DNA of 62,295 nt from Alteromonadaceae bacterium (GTDB lineage Bacteria; Pseudomonadota; Gammaproteobacteria; Enterobacterales; Alteromonadaceae). A program made the translations under genes and the position numbers. The notes beneath the pieces were generated by a model. The model did no database searches, had not been told where the DNA came from, and was given only the letters and a program-made list of their open reading frames with translations. The stretch covers positions 1 through 62,295 of the forward strand of contig WFQC01000034.1 in NCBI GenBank assembly GCA_015487235.1, in the 5' to 3' direction. Each line of letters begins with the position of its first letter. Within the stretch, counting starts at the first letter, position 1. Shown piece after piece: positions 10,101 through 18,201 of this stretch.

Positions 10101-10367
10101 CCCTGTTTTAGAGATAGAGCGTACTTCTTCTACATCAGGTAATGCGTACATTACTGCTTCGATAGGGAAAGTTATTAATTGCTCTACTTCTTCTGCAGCT
10201 AACCCTGGGGCTTCAGTGTTAATAGCAACTTGCACATTAGTAACATCAGGAAAAGCATCTAAATTTAGGCGAGGAATAGTAAAAATAGCCATAGCGGTAA
10301 ATGCTATTAAGGCAATAATCACTAATAATCGATTTGTTACAGACCAATCAATTAAACGATTTAACAT
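7173..10367 (-). CDS. Heavy-metal efflux RND permease (CusA/CzcA family)
   Basis: A 1064-residue inner-membrane RND pump with the usual twelve helices and two large periplasmic loops. The start MLNRLIDWSVTNRLLV and the helix-4 signature GMMVDGAVVMMEN identify the HME (heavy-metal) branch. Six residues before the key Asp there is Ala, where CzcA has a second Asp; this is seen in the CusA branch. However, the periplasmic positions where CusA carries copper-binding Met (for example RIDML) read RVDEL here. The metal is therefore uncertain: Cu/Ag or a divalent ion. AGGAGA precedes the ATG and overlaps the stop of the adaptor gene 9 bp upstream, so the two are translationally linked. Confidence 0.95.
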   Translation of the reverse strand: MLNRLIDWSVTNRLLVIIALIAFTAMAIFTIPRLNLDAFPDVTNVQVAINTEAPGLAAEEVEQLITFPIEAVMYALPDVEEVRSISKTGLSGITVVFKEGTDIYFARQLVFERLQSAKEMIPDGVGTPEIGPNTSGLGQVYQYLLLADKDSGYDKMSLRSLNDWVVKLLLMPVDGVTDVLAFGGEVKQYQVNINPSRLLAYQITQEDVANALENNNNNAGGWYMDRGQEQLIIRGVGWLSSGEQGLKELAQIPVKTINGTVVYLSDVATIEFGSEIRQGAVTMTKRVGENNSEFLGEVVSGIVLKRMGANTKVTIDGIKDRIPLIQQALPEGVRFEAIYDQADLIEKAVDTVVKALLEAFVFIVIVLILFLLNIRAVLLVLISIPLSVGMALTVMAYHGLSANLMSLGGLAVAIGMMVDGAVVMMENIFKHLSHPDERHEQGHDFKPEDDTNVGLRIQEAAKEVAKPVFFAVTIIMVVFAPLFSLEGVEGKLFQPMAISIMIAMAASLAVSLIVVPALASFLFKRGLSPKKGARVSPIVRVLEKAYRNALTKAMQAKKIVLLGAAALLVSALFLVPHLGTEFVPELEEGTINLRATMAPSTSLETALSVAPKLEKLLLEFPEVTYAASRIGRAEVGGDPEPVSNIEIYIGLKPHEQWTTADTRQELQSLMEEKLEQFPGLLLNFSQPIATRVDELLSGVKAQLAIKLFGPDLDVLAEQGQAIVKAVQNIEGARDVAMEQIAGESQLVIKPDRRQLSRFGLSVGDVMELVRDGIGGREVGQVINGNERYDIYLRLAKTFRQDSQAIADLRLQAPNGAWVRLGDVADIAIESGPPQVRRDDVQRRVVIQANVQDRDMGSVVKDIRQAITDKVKLPTGYSVDIGGQFENQQRAQQRLMIVVPLSIAMIALLLYFAFHSVGQAMLILINLPLAMIGGIVALYISGQYLSVPSSIGFITLFGVAVLNGVVMVEAINLRIESSKITDAKGIANAVFEGAISRLRPVLMTAIIAALGLIPMILSTGVGSEIQRPLATVIVGGLITATFLTLFVLPVLYTWFSKEKIIEMQR

Positions 10368-10376
10368 AAAATTCTC

Positions 10377-11537
10377 CTAGTGATTATGCACATCAAAACC
10401 GCTTTTAGCGATTTCGGCAGCCACATAAAAGGCACCTTGGGTTACGACTTTACTACCTGCAGGAATGCCCGTAATTTCACGCCATTTTTGTGTATGCGTA
10501 CCAAATTGTTGACCTAATTCAACTTCAACACCTTGAAATTTACCCTCGTGTTCAATAAACACTTGCCAATCACCATCGCTACTGCGCATTAACGCTGCTT
10601 CTGGCACGGCAAGTACGGCTTTATCACTTTTAAATAAAAAATAAACATCGGCAAATAAGCCTGAATGTAACTGGTGATCGTCATTTTCAACTAATAAGCG
10701 TACAGTGCGAGTACGAGTTTGCGGATCTATGGTATGTGCTTTTTGAATAACACGAGCCTTATAGGTTTTATTAGCTACAACAACTTCCGCCTCAGAGCCA
10801 ACAGGCAAGTTTAGTTGCATTGTTGGCGCTAATCGAGCTTCAACCCATAAGGTATGCTCATTAGCTAATTCGATCAAAGTATCGCCTGCATTAAGACGTT
10901 GACCTTGACGAAAATTATCAGAAAGTACCGCGCCAGTAGCTTTAGCATTAAGTGTATATTGACCAAGATTATTCGAGTTTACTTTGAGATCTTTAATGGC
11001 ATTTTCTGACAAACCAAAAGCTAATAAGCGACCTAAATCAGCTTGATAGTCGGTTTTAGCTTCAATGTAGCGTTTATCGCCTACTGTTTTTCGTCCTAAT
11101 TTTTGTACTCGTTGCCATTCTGCTTGCGCTACTTGAAAGCTGGCTTGAGCTTGTGCAACTGATTCGCTAAATAAGGTGACTAAAGGTTGATCTTTTTCAA
11201 CATGATCACCGAGTGTTACGTGGCGTTTAAGTACAATGGAGTCAACGCGTGGCGATACTAAATAACTGGTGTAGTCATTGGCTTTTATTTCTGCGGGTGC
11301 GTAAATAGTATAATCAATTACTTTTGGGCTTAGTGTGCTTACTTTGACATTGGCTAAGCTAAGCTGTGCTGACGATAAAGCCGTTCCTTGTTCTTCACTT
11401 TGCTGTTCGTTATGTGTTTCTTGTTGTTGATGATTGTGTTCATCTGCTTTTTCGCTTCCCGCAAAGGAAGACGCTGATATGGTGGTTAAACTTACAAATA
11501 AGCTTGAAAGTGCAAATTGTTTTATTAATTTATTCAT
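10377..11537 (-). CDS. RND efflux periplasmic adaptor (CusB/CzcB type)
   Basis: A 386-residue membrane-fusion protein. It starts with a signal peptide (to about residue 26, SSFAGS), then a His/Glu/Gln-rich stretch at 30-50 (EHNHQQQETHNEQQ) that could bind metal. Barrel-sandwich, alpha-hairpin and beta-barrel domains follow, with the lipoyl-like motif SPRVDSIVLKRHVTLGDHVEKDQPL near 90-115. Known role: links the inner-membrane RND pump to the outer-membrane channel, and in CusB also hands metal to the pump. It lies between the outer-membrane factor and the permease in one minus-strand operon. The His-rich N-terminus suggests soft or divalent metal binding but does not name the ion. Confidence 0.93.
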   Translation of the reverse strand: MNKLIKQFALSSLFVSLTTISASSFAGSEKADEHNHQQQETHNEQQSEEQGTALSSAQLSLANVKVSTLSPKVIDYTIYAPAEIKANDYTSYLVSPRVDSIVLKRHVTLGDHVEKDQPLVTLFSESVAQAQASFQVAQAEWQRVQKLGRKTVGDKRYIEAKTDYQADLGRLLAFGLSENAIKDLKVNSNNLGQYTLNAKATGAVLSDNFRQGQRLNAGDTLIELANEHTLWVEARLAPTMQLNLPVGSEAEVVVANKTYKARVIQKAHTIDPQTRTRTVRLLVENDDHQLHSGLFADVYFLFKSDKAVLAVPEAALMRSSDGDWQVFIEHEGKFQGVEVELGQQFGTHTQKWREITGIPAGSKVVTQGAFYVAAEIAKSGFDVHNH

Positions 11538-11565
11538 CTGTCTTTATTTCCAAAAAATAGGTTGT

Positions 11566-12819
11566 CTAGTGCTTTAATTGCTTGAGTGCGGTGTTAATTT
11601 GGCCAAGCTGTAGTAGCCACTCGATTTGACTTAACTTAAATTGCATTTCTAGTTCGATACCTGCATAAAGCCCTTCTGCGCGTTGACTCAGTGCCAATAA
11701 ATACTCTGGCGTACTAATATCACCACTTTGCCATTGTTTAGTTAGCAGGGTTTCACTGCGCTTATCTCTACCCTGCATCAATTTTTGCCAACGCAAATAA
11801 CTTTGCTGATAGGTTTTTACGGTGGCTGAACTGGCTTGAATAGCAAATTTTTGCTGACGCAAAACAGCTTGTAAATTTGCTTCTAATGACAAGGCTTGTT
11901 GGTTAGCTGCATTAATTTGTGTTGAATAATTATTGCGAATATTTAAAGGCATTGAAAATGAAAGACCAATGGTTGTTTCGCGATCAGTTTCACCAACACT
12001 AACACCAACAGTTGGGTCAGCTTTAGCATTTAAGGCTGCTAGTTGAGCATCACTTTGACTATTTTGCCATTGTGCTTTTGCTGCTAATACTAGCGGGTGT
12101 TGATTTAGATATTGTTGGCGCAGTGTGGGTGATAATTCATAATTATCAATAGCAAAACCCTGTTGAGGTAATATTTTTAAGTTAGGTTGCCAGTTGGGTA
12201 ATAAGGCTTTTACTTGTGCTTGTGCCTGTTCTAAAGCAACTTGTGCTTGCGCTGTTTGATTTAAACGTTGTGATAATGACAAAAAGGTTAATTCTGCATC
12301 TATTTCACCTAAATCACCAGTTTTTTGGCGTTGCTTTATTACGTCAAGTAATGTACCTAATTGTTGCTCTTGTGCTAGCGCAATATCGGCTTGTTTTTTA
12401 GCTGATCGCCATACTATTAAGGCTTGTAATGCTTGTGCAACTTTTGTTTGCCATAAATAATGAAAGTTTTGCTTAGCTTGCGCAATCATAAAGTTAGCTT
12501 GTTCGGTACGTGCATCTTGTTTATCCCACCAATCAAGGGTTTGATTAATGCCTACCGCATAGTTGTTAGCAGAACCTTCTCGTTCATACCCGGTTTCTAA
12601 TTCAGGGTTATAAATAGGCAACTTTTGCCCTTTAGCATTTGTCACTAAAGACTGCATTGCCGCTTTTGCGGCGATTATTTCAGGATGTTGATTAATTTGC
12701 TGACTTAACCAAATAGTCGTTTTTTCACTTACTGAGCTTTCTGGCGATTGAGCCATTACTGAATAAGATAAACTCAGGCATAATAATGCCCCAGTTGTTT
12801 TTCGGGTTATAAATTTCAT
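11566..12819 (-). CDS. TolC-family outer-membrane efflux protein (CzcC/CusC type)
   Basis: A 417-residue outer-membrane factor with a signal peptide (cleavage near VMAQSPES, about residue 23). Two repeated long alpha-helical hairpin segments, rich in Gln and Ala, are typical of TolC-like trimers. It is expected to form the outer-membrane exit duct for the adaptor and RND permease encoded just downstream. It is the first structural efflux gene after the small secreted protein at 12965-13315, 145 bp away. No strong ribosome site is seen before the ATG. Confidence 0.92.
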   Translation of the reverse strand: MKFITRKTTGALLCLSLSYSVMAQSPESSVSEKTTIWLSQQINQHPEIIAAKAAMQSLVTNAKGQKLPIYNPELETGYEREGSANNYAVGINQTLDWWDKQDARTEQANFMIAQAKQNFHYLWQTKVAQALQALIVWRSAKKQADIALAQEQQLGTLLDVIKQRQKTGDLGEIDAELTFLSLSQRLNQTAQAQVALEQAQAQVKALLPNWQPNLKILPQQGFAIDNYELSPTLRQQYLNQHPLVLAAKAQWQNSQSDAQLAALNAKADPTVGVSVGETDRETTIGLSFSMPLNIRNNYSTQINAANQQALSLEANLQAVLRQQKFAIQASSATVKTYQQSYLRWQKLMQGRDKRSETLLTKQWQSGDISTPEYLLALSQRAEGLYAGIELEMQFKLSQIEWLLQLGQINTALKQLKH

Positions 12820-12964
12820 TCTTTGAACTCATTGATCAAATTTAATGTTAACCGACGGTCGTACTATGCAGATAATAAATAGCTGCTAAGAGGAAACCGT
12901 TAGTGATTTTTTAAATAGATATTCATCGAAAGCCTAAAGTTAAGGCTATTACAGATGAAGGGAG

Positions 12965-13315
12965 TTAAACAATCGGTGGTCGTAAATCAGGAGTGATTAA
13001 ATAAGAATTGTAGATAACGTGATAATTAATAAGTTGATCGCTTGTATTTATTGCGAAAAAGCCTAGCGAAGTATCAATAAAAAGTGCACTACTGATACCA
13101 TGACAATAACAACAATGATCATTAATTTTATTATTGATATTTTGTGAATTGTCATTCGTTACAGTATTGGTATCTGCTACAGTGTTGAGTGGGTAATAAT
13201 CAGTTTCTGTATAGCTCGTATTAGGTTGATGAAATTTTATTGCATCAGCAACTGCATCGACTGACTGTAAAGTCAGTAATGAAATTAACATAAACAATAA
13301 AATACGTTGCATCAT
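12965..13315 (-). CDS. Small secreted protein with Cys/His cluster, head of the metal-efflux operon
   Basis: About 116 residues. A signal peptide (MQRILLFMLISLLTLQSVDAVADA) is followed by a polar, Asn/Thr-rich region and a compact HCCYCHG cluster near residue 68-74, then a short hydrophobic segment. I do not recognise a named family with certainty; it resembles small periplasmic proteins (DUF2946-like) found ahead of RND metal-efflux genes. Two adjacent ATG codons (13315, 13312) and a TTG at 13318 could start it; AAGGAT lies upstream. It is the first gene after the MerR-type promoter, so it is expected to be metal-induced with the efflux genes. A role as periplasmic metal binder is inference from the Cys/His cluster. 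Confidence 0.7.
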   Translation of the reverse strand: MMQRILLFMLISLLTLQSVDAVADAIKFHQPNTSYTETDYYPLNTVADTNTVTNDNSQNINNKINDHCCYCHGISSALFIDTSLGFFAINTSDQLINYHVIYNSYLITPDLRPPIV

Positions 13316-13446
13316 CAAATGTTTTATCCTTGGCTAGTAGGCGGTTAGATTATCAAAATTAGCGTCTAATTAAAAATAAAATACTGTAACTTTTTGTATG
13401 ATATACCCAAACATCTTACAGTTGCTCAGCTATCTTGTTAAACAAG

Positions 13447-13478
13447 ATATTACAAGCTGTACTTGGGTACAGAGTCAA
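13447..13478 (-). promoter_or_regulatory. MerR-type operator-promoter with 20-bp spacer
   Basis: On the minus strand a -35 box TTGACT (13478-13473) and a -10 box TAATAT (13452-13447) are separated by 20 bp, longer than the optimal 17. The spacer contains the perfect palindrome CTGTAC-N4-GTACAG (13457-13472). Overlong spacers with a central dyad are the mark of promoters activated by MerR-family proteins such as ZntR, CadR and PbrR. The site lies 26 bp past the merR-like gene and drives the small secreted protein and RND operon. Confidence 0.85.
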
Positions 13479-13503
13479 GGGTGAGATTAAATATTTTTGT
13501 GCT

Positions 13504-13926
13504 TTAAGTCATCGGTTGTAAAAAACCTTGTTTTGACAGGGCGCTAATAAGGCGGCAATCGTCAGTATCATTATTGTTGTCGCACTGATTGATCATGTCA
13601 TTAAGTACACTATTTATCTGTTGTAATGACTTTATTTGTTGCTCAATTTTATCGCGTTTAGCTTTGGCAAGTTGTTGTACGTCTTGGCAGTTTTTTTCTC
13701 CTAATAACAATAGTTGCTTAATTTCTTTGAGTGAAAAACCTAATTGTTGAGCGCGTTTTATAAACAATAAACGTTCAATGGTTGAAGCAGGGTAGTGACG
13801 AAAGCCATTGAGTGGTTTTTGAGGTTCTATAATTAACCCTTGCTTTTGATAATAGCGTATCGTTTCTTTATTTACATTTGCTTGCTTAGCTAATGCTCCA
13901 ATAGTTAATGGTTTTAGTGTGTTCAT
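13504..13926 (-). CDS. MerR-family metal-responsive regulator (MerR/CadR/PbrR type)
   Basis: A 140-residue regulator. The N-terminal winged helix-turn-helix is at 8-45 (LTIGALAKQANVNKETIRYY), then a dimerisation helix and a C-terminal metal-binding loop. Cys80, Cys115 and Cys124 match the three metal-ligand cysteines of MerR (82, 117, 126) and of CadR/PbrR. CueR and ZntR have different patterns, so Hg, Cd, Pb or a similar soft divalent ion is the likely inducer. It is encoded upstream of and in the same direction as its presumed target operon; classical mer operons are divergent. The promoter lies in the gap just after its stop. Confidence 0.9.
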   Translation of the reverse strand: MNTLKPLTIGALAKQANVNKETIRYYQKQGLIIEPQKPLNGFRHYPASTIERLLFIKRAQQLGFSLKEIKQLLLLGEKNCQDVQQLAKAKRDKIEQQIKSLQQINSVLNDMINQCDNNNDTDDCRLISALSKQGFLQPMT

Positions 13927-14141
13927 AACGATGGCTGTAAAAACCTATGGTGTTTTTTGTTAAGGCTGATTTTCTGAAGATTTAGCGGTTGAGTCAACAA
14001 TTGTTTAAAAATAATACAATATTGTTTTAGTTCAAAAAAAACAACTAGCAAAGCAATATTTTTAAAGGAAAATGTCTTTAATTGTGCTATATAAGTAGTA
14101 AGATAAGTTTAAAAATAACAATGAAATAAAAGGAAGATCTT

Positions 14142-14984
14142 ATGGCGACCGAAAATGCTCTTTATATGATCCTTGAAGAAAAAATCAAACAAGAAGCTTT
14201 AGTGTTACCCACCTTACCCGAAATTGCTTTAAAAGTTCGTCAAGCCGCTGATGATCCTGAGGTTAATCTTCATAAAATGGCTGAAGTAATTGCGCAAGAT
14301 CCTGCTTTATCATTAGGTATGTTAAAAGTTGCCAATAGTGCAGTATTTGGTCGTAGTGTAAAAGTTGAAACGGTAAATCAAGCTGTCACGCGTATTGGTT
14401 TACGTCAAATTAAGACTATTGCTACAGCAATGGCACTAGAGCAAGTCTTTAAATCAGACAATGAATTTATTGCTGAGTATTTGAAAAAATCATGGAATAA
14501 AACTGTTGATGTTGCTTCGGTTGCTATTGCCTTGATGACGGTTTATTTACAAAAACATAAACATGCACCATTAACGTTAGATACGTTAACCTTAGCGGCA
14601 TTGGTACATAATGTTGGTGTATTACCTATTTTAACGGAAGCAGAGCATCATCAAGATATTTTTGCTAACCCAACGTTCTTACAACAAGCTATTGTTAAAC
14701 TCTCAAGTAAAATAGGTGCTAAAATTTCAGAAGCTTGGGGTTTTTCTGATGAGTTAACTGCTGTTATTGCTGATTGGAGTAACTTAACGGTATTGCCTAA
14801 AGAAGTGAGTTATCTTGATTTTGTGCGCGCGGGGGCGATTTATCACGAGATATTTAAAAATGAGGCAACACGAGCGGCATTAATTAAAAGCTATGTAGAT
14901 AAAGAAGTGTTACCTGCTGAAGATTATATGGAAAGTGATGAATTTAAAGAACTGGTTGCTGATGTAAAAGCTATGTTTAACTAG
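14142..14984 (+). CDS. HDOD-domain protein
   Basis: A 280-residue cytoplasmic protein formed almost entirely by an HDOD domain. The conserved start LPTLPEIALKVRQAADDP is near residue 21 and AQDPALSLGMLKVANSAVFG near 50-69. HDOD domains look like HD phosphohydrolases but usually lack the metal ligands. They act in signalling, often tied to chemotaxis, c-di-GMP or stress control. A clear ribosome site AAGGAAG precedes the ATG. It is monocistronic, with a shared terminator towards convergent rdgC. The specific partner cannot be read from the sequence. Confidence 0.88.
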   Translation: MATENALYMILEEKIKQEALVLPTLPEIALKVRQAADDPEVNLHKMAEVIAQDPALSLGMLKVANSAVFGRSVKVETVNQAVTRIGLRQIKTIATAMALEQVFKSDNEFIAEYLKKSWNKTVDVASVAIALMTVYLQKHKHAPLTLDTLTLAALVHNVGVLPILTEAEHHQDIFANPTFLQQAIVKLSSKIGAKISEAWGFSDELTAVIADWSNLTVLPKEVSYLDFVRAGAIYHEIFKNEATRAALIKSYVDKEVLPAEDYMESDEFKELVADVKAMFN

Positions 14985-15013
14985 AGCGTTTAACGACCTG
15001 TGTAGATATTCTC

Positions 15014-15047
15014 AATAATAAAGGAGCGTTACTGCTCCTTTATTATT
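15014..15047. terminator. Bidirectional terminator between HDOD gene and rdgC
   Basis: A perfect 14-bp inverted repeat, AATAATAAAGGAGC (15014-15027) and its complement (15034-15047), flanks a 6-base loop. It lies between two convergent genes and can serve both. Confidence 0.85.
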
Positions 15048-15071
15048 TGTGTTTTTAATTCTTTTTTCGCC

Positions 15072-15992
15072 CTAATCTTCTAAGTAACTATCTGTTTTTA
15101 ATGAAAACTCAGCAAGTAGTGCCGCAATAAATCGATTTAGTTCGCCAGCCATTAGTGCAAAATCGGCATCTAATTTTGCAACAATATCATCACTGTCAAT
15201 ATCATCATTTTGTTCATAAATTACATCAAAAAATTTCAAGCGTTTAATCGCTAAATCATCACAGAGAATGAACGACAGTGACTCGTCCCATTCTAACGCC
15301 AGTTTTACTACATATTTTTCAGCATCGAGGTGATGCTTTATTTCATCACTGGTTAGATCTTGATTTTTCACCCGAATAATAGCGCCGTCGTCTCCTAAGG
15401 CGTTTAACTCTGCTTCCATACCCAATCGGAAGTTACCGATAAAGTTTTTTCCGGTTAACCAATCGGTCATTATTTCATCGGGTGCCGTATCAGGTGAAAA
15501 ACTGGTAACAGGTAAAGTGCCTAATGACTTTCTCAGCAGGGCTAAAAAGTCTTCAGCTTTCCCTCTACTACTTGCATTGATCACAATAATATTTTGCTCG
15601 GGGCTAATATAGCCGTGTGTGTCAGTAAAACGAGAAAAAGCACGAGGAAGCAATTCAAAAATAATGTCTTCTTTAAATTGTTCTTTTTCTTTTTTAGTGG
15701 CAGAACGACCATGCTCATGTTCAAGTTGGGCTATTTTTTCTTCTAATTGATCTTTAATAACGGGGGCAGGTAGAATTTTTTCTTCTTTGCGCGCGCAAAG
15801 TAAAATATTATTATTGGCAATATGAGCAATACTATTGCCGTGTTTACCCAATGCGGTTGTCCAACCAAAATGTGATAATTCGGTTGATGCACAAGGCGTA
15901 AAAGTATTTTCAGATAATTGTTTTTCTAACTCTTCGAAAGACCATTTAAACGGTCGTGTAAAAGCAAAAATATATAGGTTTTTAAACCACAT
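15072..15992 (-). CDS. rdgC: Recombination-associated protein RdgC
   Basis: A 306-residue protein of the usual RdgC length (E. coli about 303). The N-terminus MWFKNLYIFAFTRPF and the downstream FTPCASTELSHFGW are family hallmarks. RdgC forms a ring-shaped dimer that encircles double-stranded DNA and restrains RecA-mediated strand exchange; it acts on the nucleoid. It is a single gene, convergent with the HDOD gene and sharing its terminator. Nothing unusual in length or composition. Confidence 0.95.
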   Translation of the reverse strand: MWFKNLYIFAFTRPFKWSFEELEKQLSENTFTPCASTELSHFGWTTALGKHGNSIAHIANNNILLCARKEEKILPAPVIKDQLEEKIAQLEHEHGRSATKKEKEQFKEDIIFELLPRAFSRFTDTHGYISPEQNIIVINASSRGKAEDFLALLRKSLGTLPVTSFSPDTAPDEIMTDWLTGKNFIGNFRLGMEAELNALGDDGAIIRVKNQDLTSDEIKHHLDAEKYVVKLALEWDESLSFILCDDLAIKRLKFFDVIYEQNDDIDSDDIVAKLDADFALMAGELNRFIAALLAEFSLKTDSYLED

Positions 15993-16106
15993 TTAAAAGC
16001 CCTCTGTTCTATTGAACGGATAAATAATTAAAGAGGGCAATCATAACGAAAATAACTTAGGGCTGCATTATAATTTGCAAGTAGAAATACGAAAGTACCT
16101 CAGTGC

Positions 16107-17858
16107 CTAATCATCAGCCATATCTAAAAAGATTATTTCATAACGTAAACCGTTGCCTAACTCGCTTTCAGCTTTTATGCTCCCATTTAATGTATCGGTG
16201 ACTAAATTATGAATAATATGTGTACCTAAGCCTGTACCACCCATTGATGCTTTTGTTGTGTAAAAGGGTTCAAATAAGTGTTTAAGTTGCTCAGGTGTAA
16301 GCCCTTTACCGTTGTCACTATAGTGAATATGAATGTTATGGTTGTCTCTATAGGCTTTAATAAAAATGTCACCTTGTTCAATATTTTCAAAACCATGTAT
16401 CAGCGAATTAACAATTAAATTCGTTATAATTTGAGATATAGCACCAGCGTGTGTATAAATTGTTAAATCATCTGGACAGTCTATATGAATTTTATGTTTA
16501 GTTTTCTTTAACTTAGGCATTAAAGATTGAATAATTTCATTTAAGTATTGTGATAAATTAATCCTGCGTAATTTATCGCTGGTTTGATCGGCGGCAACTT
16601 GTTTAAAGCTGGCAATAAGGTCTGAGGCTCTTTGTAAATTGGCTAATAATAAATTAATACTTTGTTGGGCATTATGAGTAAAGTCAGTTAGTGCGCGCTT
16701 TGATAACTTACCCGAGGCAATACTGTTTATTAAATTCTCTAATAAGTCAGCCAAGTAACTTGTTGAGGTAATACTAACACCAACAGGCGTGTTGATTTCA
16801 TGAGAAACTTCTGCAGATAAATTACCTAAACTTGCCATTTTTTCTGTTGTAAGTAGCATTTCTTGTGCTTTTTTTAGCTCTAATACTGAATTTTTAAGAT
16901 CTTTATTGGTTTGTAGTAAGGTCTCTTCGGTATGACGACGGCGGTTGTTTTCGTCTTTTAATTTTACTTGTTGTTGTAAAAGTTCTTGTTTTTGTTTCTG
17001 TAATTCAAGCATAGAGCTACTGAGTGAAGAAGTTTTTTTCGCGACTTCTTGCTCTAGTAATAGGTTGTGTTCATCGAGCTGTTGATTAGTTTTAACTATT
17101 TCTTGTTGCGCTTTATCTAAGCGCTCTTTATAGAGCACTAACTCATCAATAAGGTTGTTATAGGCTTCTTCTAAAATGGTTAATTCATTGCGCTCATACT
17201 GCATGGTATTTAGTTTTGATGACTCAGGGTCGTCAATATCAAAGCGTTTAATTTGTTCGCTCATTTCTTCAAGAGGACGAGTGAGTAATTGATTAAAAGC
17301 TAATGTAAATAAAAATACTAAAAAAGCTGTTTTTATCATGGCATTACCAATTAAAAAATAAATGCCTACTTCAATGCGATCAAAAATAACCTCATTACTT
17401 GAAAGTAATTCAACCGTGCCAACACGTGTTGTTCGGCCTGAAAATTCAAAGATTAAAGGAAAAGAATGACCAAACAACCCGCCTTTGGTTGAGCTGATTA
17501 TTTGATGGCCATTGCTTGAATCGTTATCGTTTATGTACTCTAAATCTTCTTGGTTCGTTGCTCTGCCAAGTTGAGTAATAATGTCACCATTTTCATCAGT
17601 TACGGTGATCCCTTGGATCATTGGAATAGCGATTAATCCTTCAGCAATGTCTATTGCTTGTTGAGTATTTAGCTCCCACACGGCGCGTGTAAGGCTGCCA
17701 GTAAAGGTTTTTTCTAAGGTGAGTAGCTCGTTAGTAATGTGACTTTTAGTGTTATAATATTCGGCAACTATTTGGCCACAGGTTACGATAAATGTCAGTA
17801 TAAAATAAACTGATAATACGCGGCTGAGCAGTTTTCGAGACAAGCTAGTTGTTTTCAT
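16107..17858 (-). CDS. Membrane sensor histidine kinase
   Basis: About 583 residues from the preferred ATG at 17858; a GTG at 17915 would add 19 residues without hydrophobic character. A first transmembrane helix (LLSRVLSVYFILTFIVTCGQ) and a second (about residues 180-205) enclose a periplasmic sensor domain. A HAMP-like segment and a long coiled coil follow (about 220-330). The phosphoacceptor motif EVSHEINTP is near residue 350, then an ATPase domain with NLIVNSLIHGF, DNGKGL and GGTGLG. It lacks a receiver domain and no response-regulator gene is adjacent, so the partner is unknown. The ligand of the sensor domain is also unknown. Confidence 0.88.
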   Translation of the reverse strand: MKTTSLSRKLLSRVLSVYFILTFIVTCGQIVAEYYNTKSHITNELLTLEKTFTGSLTRAVWELNTQQAIDIAEGLIAIPMIQGITVTDENGDIITQLGRATNQEDLEYINDNDSSNGHQIISSTKGGLFGHSFPLIFEFSGRTTRVGTVELLSSNEVIFDRIEVGIYFLIGNAMIKTAFLVFLFTLAFNQLLTRPLEEMSEQIKRFDIDDPESSKLNTMQYERNELTILEEAYNNLIDELVLYKERLDKAQQEIVKTNQQLDEHNLLLEQEVAKKTSSLSSSMLELQKQKQELLQQQVKLKDENNRRRHTEETLLQTNKDLKNSVLELKKAQEMLLTTEKMASLGNLSAEVSHEINTPVGVSITSTSYLADLLENLINSIASGKLSKRALTDFTHNAQQSINLLLANLQRASDLIASFKQVAADQTSDKLRRINLSQYLNEIIQSLMPKLKKTKHKIHIDCPDDLTIYTHAGAISQIITNLIVNSLIHGFENIEQGDIFIKAYRDNHNIHIHYSDNGKGLTPEQLKHLFEPFYTTKASMGGTGLGTHIIHNLVTDTLNGSIKAESELGNGLRYEIIFLDMADD

Positions 17859-18060
17859 ATTATACTTTTTTAGGTGGTTTTCACTGTCAATATTAGGGCT
17901 TATGGGCTCACACACTTTAAGTTTAACGTAAATTAAAACTTATTGAGCTACATTATTTATGACAAAAATAATCTCGAAAGATCAATAGCCTTTAATAGTA
18001 TTCTAGTCAGAATTACAATTTATGCCTTAGATTACAATAAATTCTTGTTTTTTTCTTGCT

Positions 18061-18094
18061 TTGTAACAAAACTGTCATAGTTGCATGTCACAAT
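18061..18094 (+). promoter_or_regulatory. Pho box and -10 of the porin gene
   Basis: Heptamers TTGTAAC (18061-18067) and CTGTCAT (18072-18078) lie 11 bp apart, the PhoB direct-repeat pattern. A weak -10 CACAAT (18089-18094) follows 10 bp later, the spacing used when PhoB replaces the -35 contact. The first heptamer is imperfect. Confidence 0.7.
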
Positions 18095-18201
18095 GTCGCC
18101 ATCAAACAGTGATGACAAGGTATTCTCATTGTCATTACCAGATAACAAACGTTATTTTGTGATAACAACTTTAGCTTAACTAACGATTAAACAGGTCTAA
18201 C

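Noticed and set aside
15072-17915. rdgC and the sensor kinase as one operon
   Set aside because: They share a strand, but the 115-bp gap and unrelated functions give no positive sign of co-transcription.
18074-18092. CTGTCAT...ATGTCAC as the porin Pho box
   Set aside because: These two heptamers are 13 bp apart, not 11; the pair TTGTAAC and CTGTCAT has the right period and was used instead.
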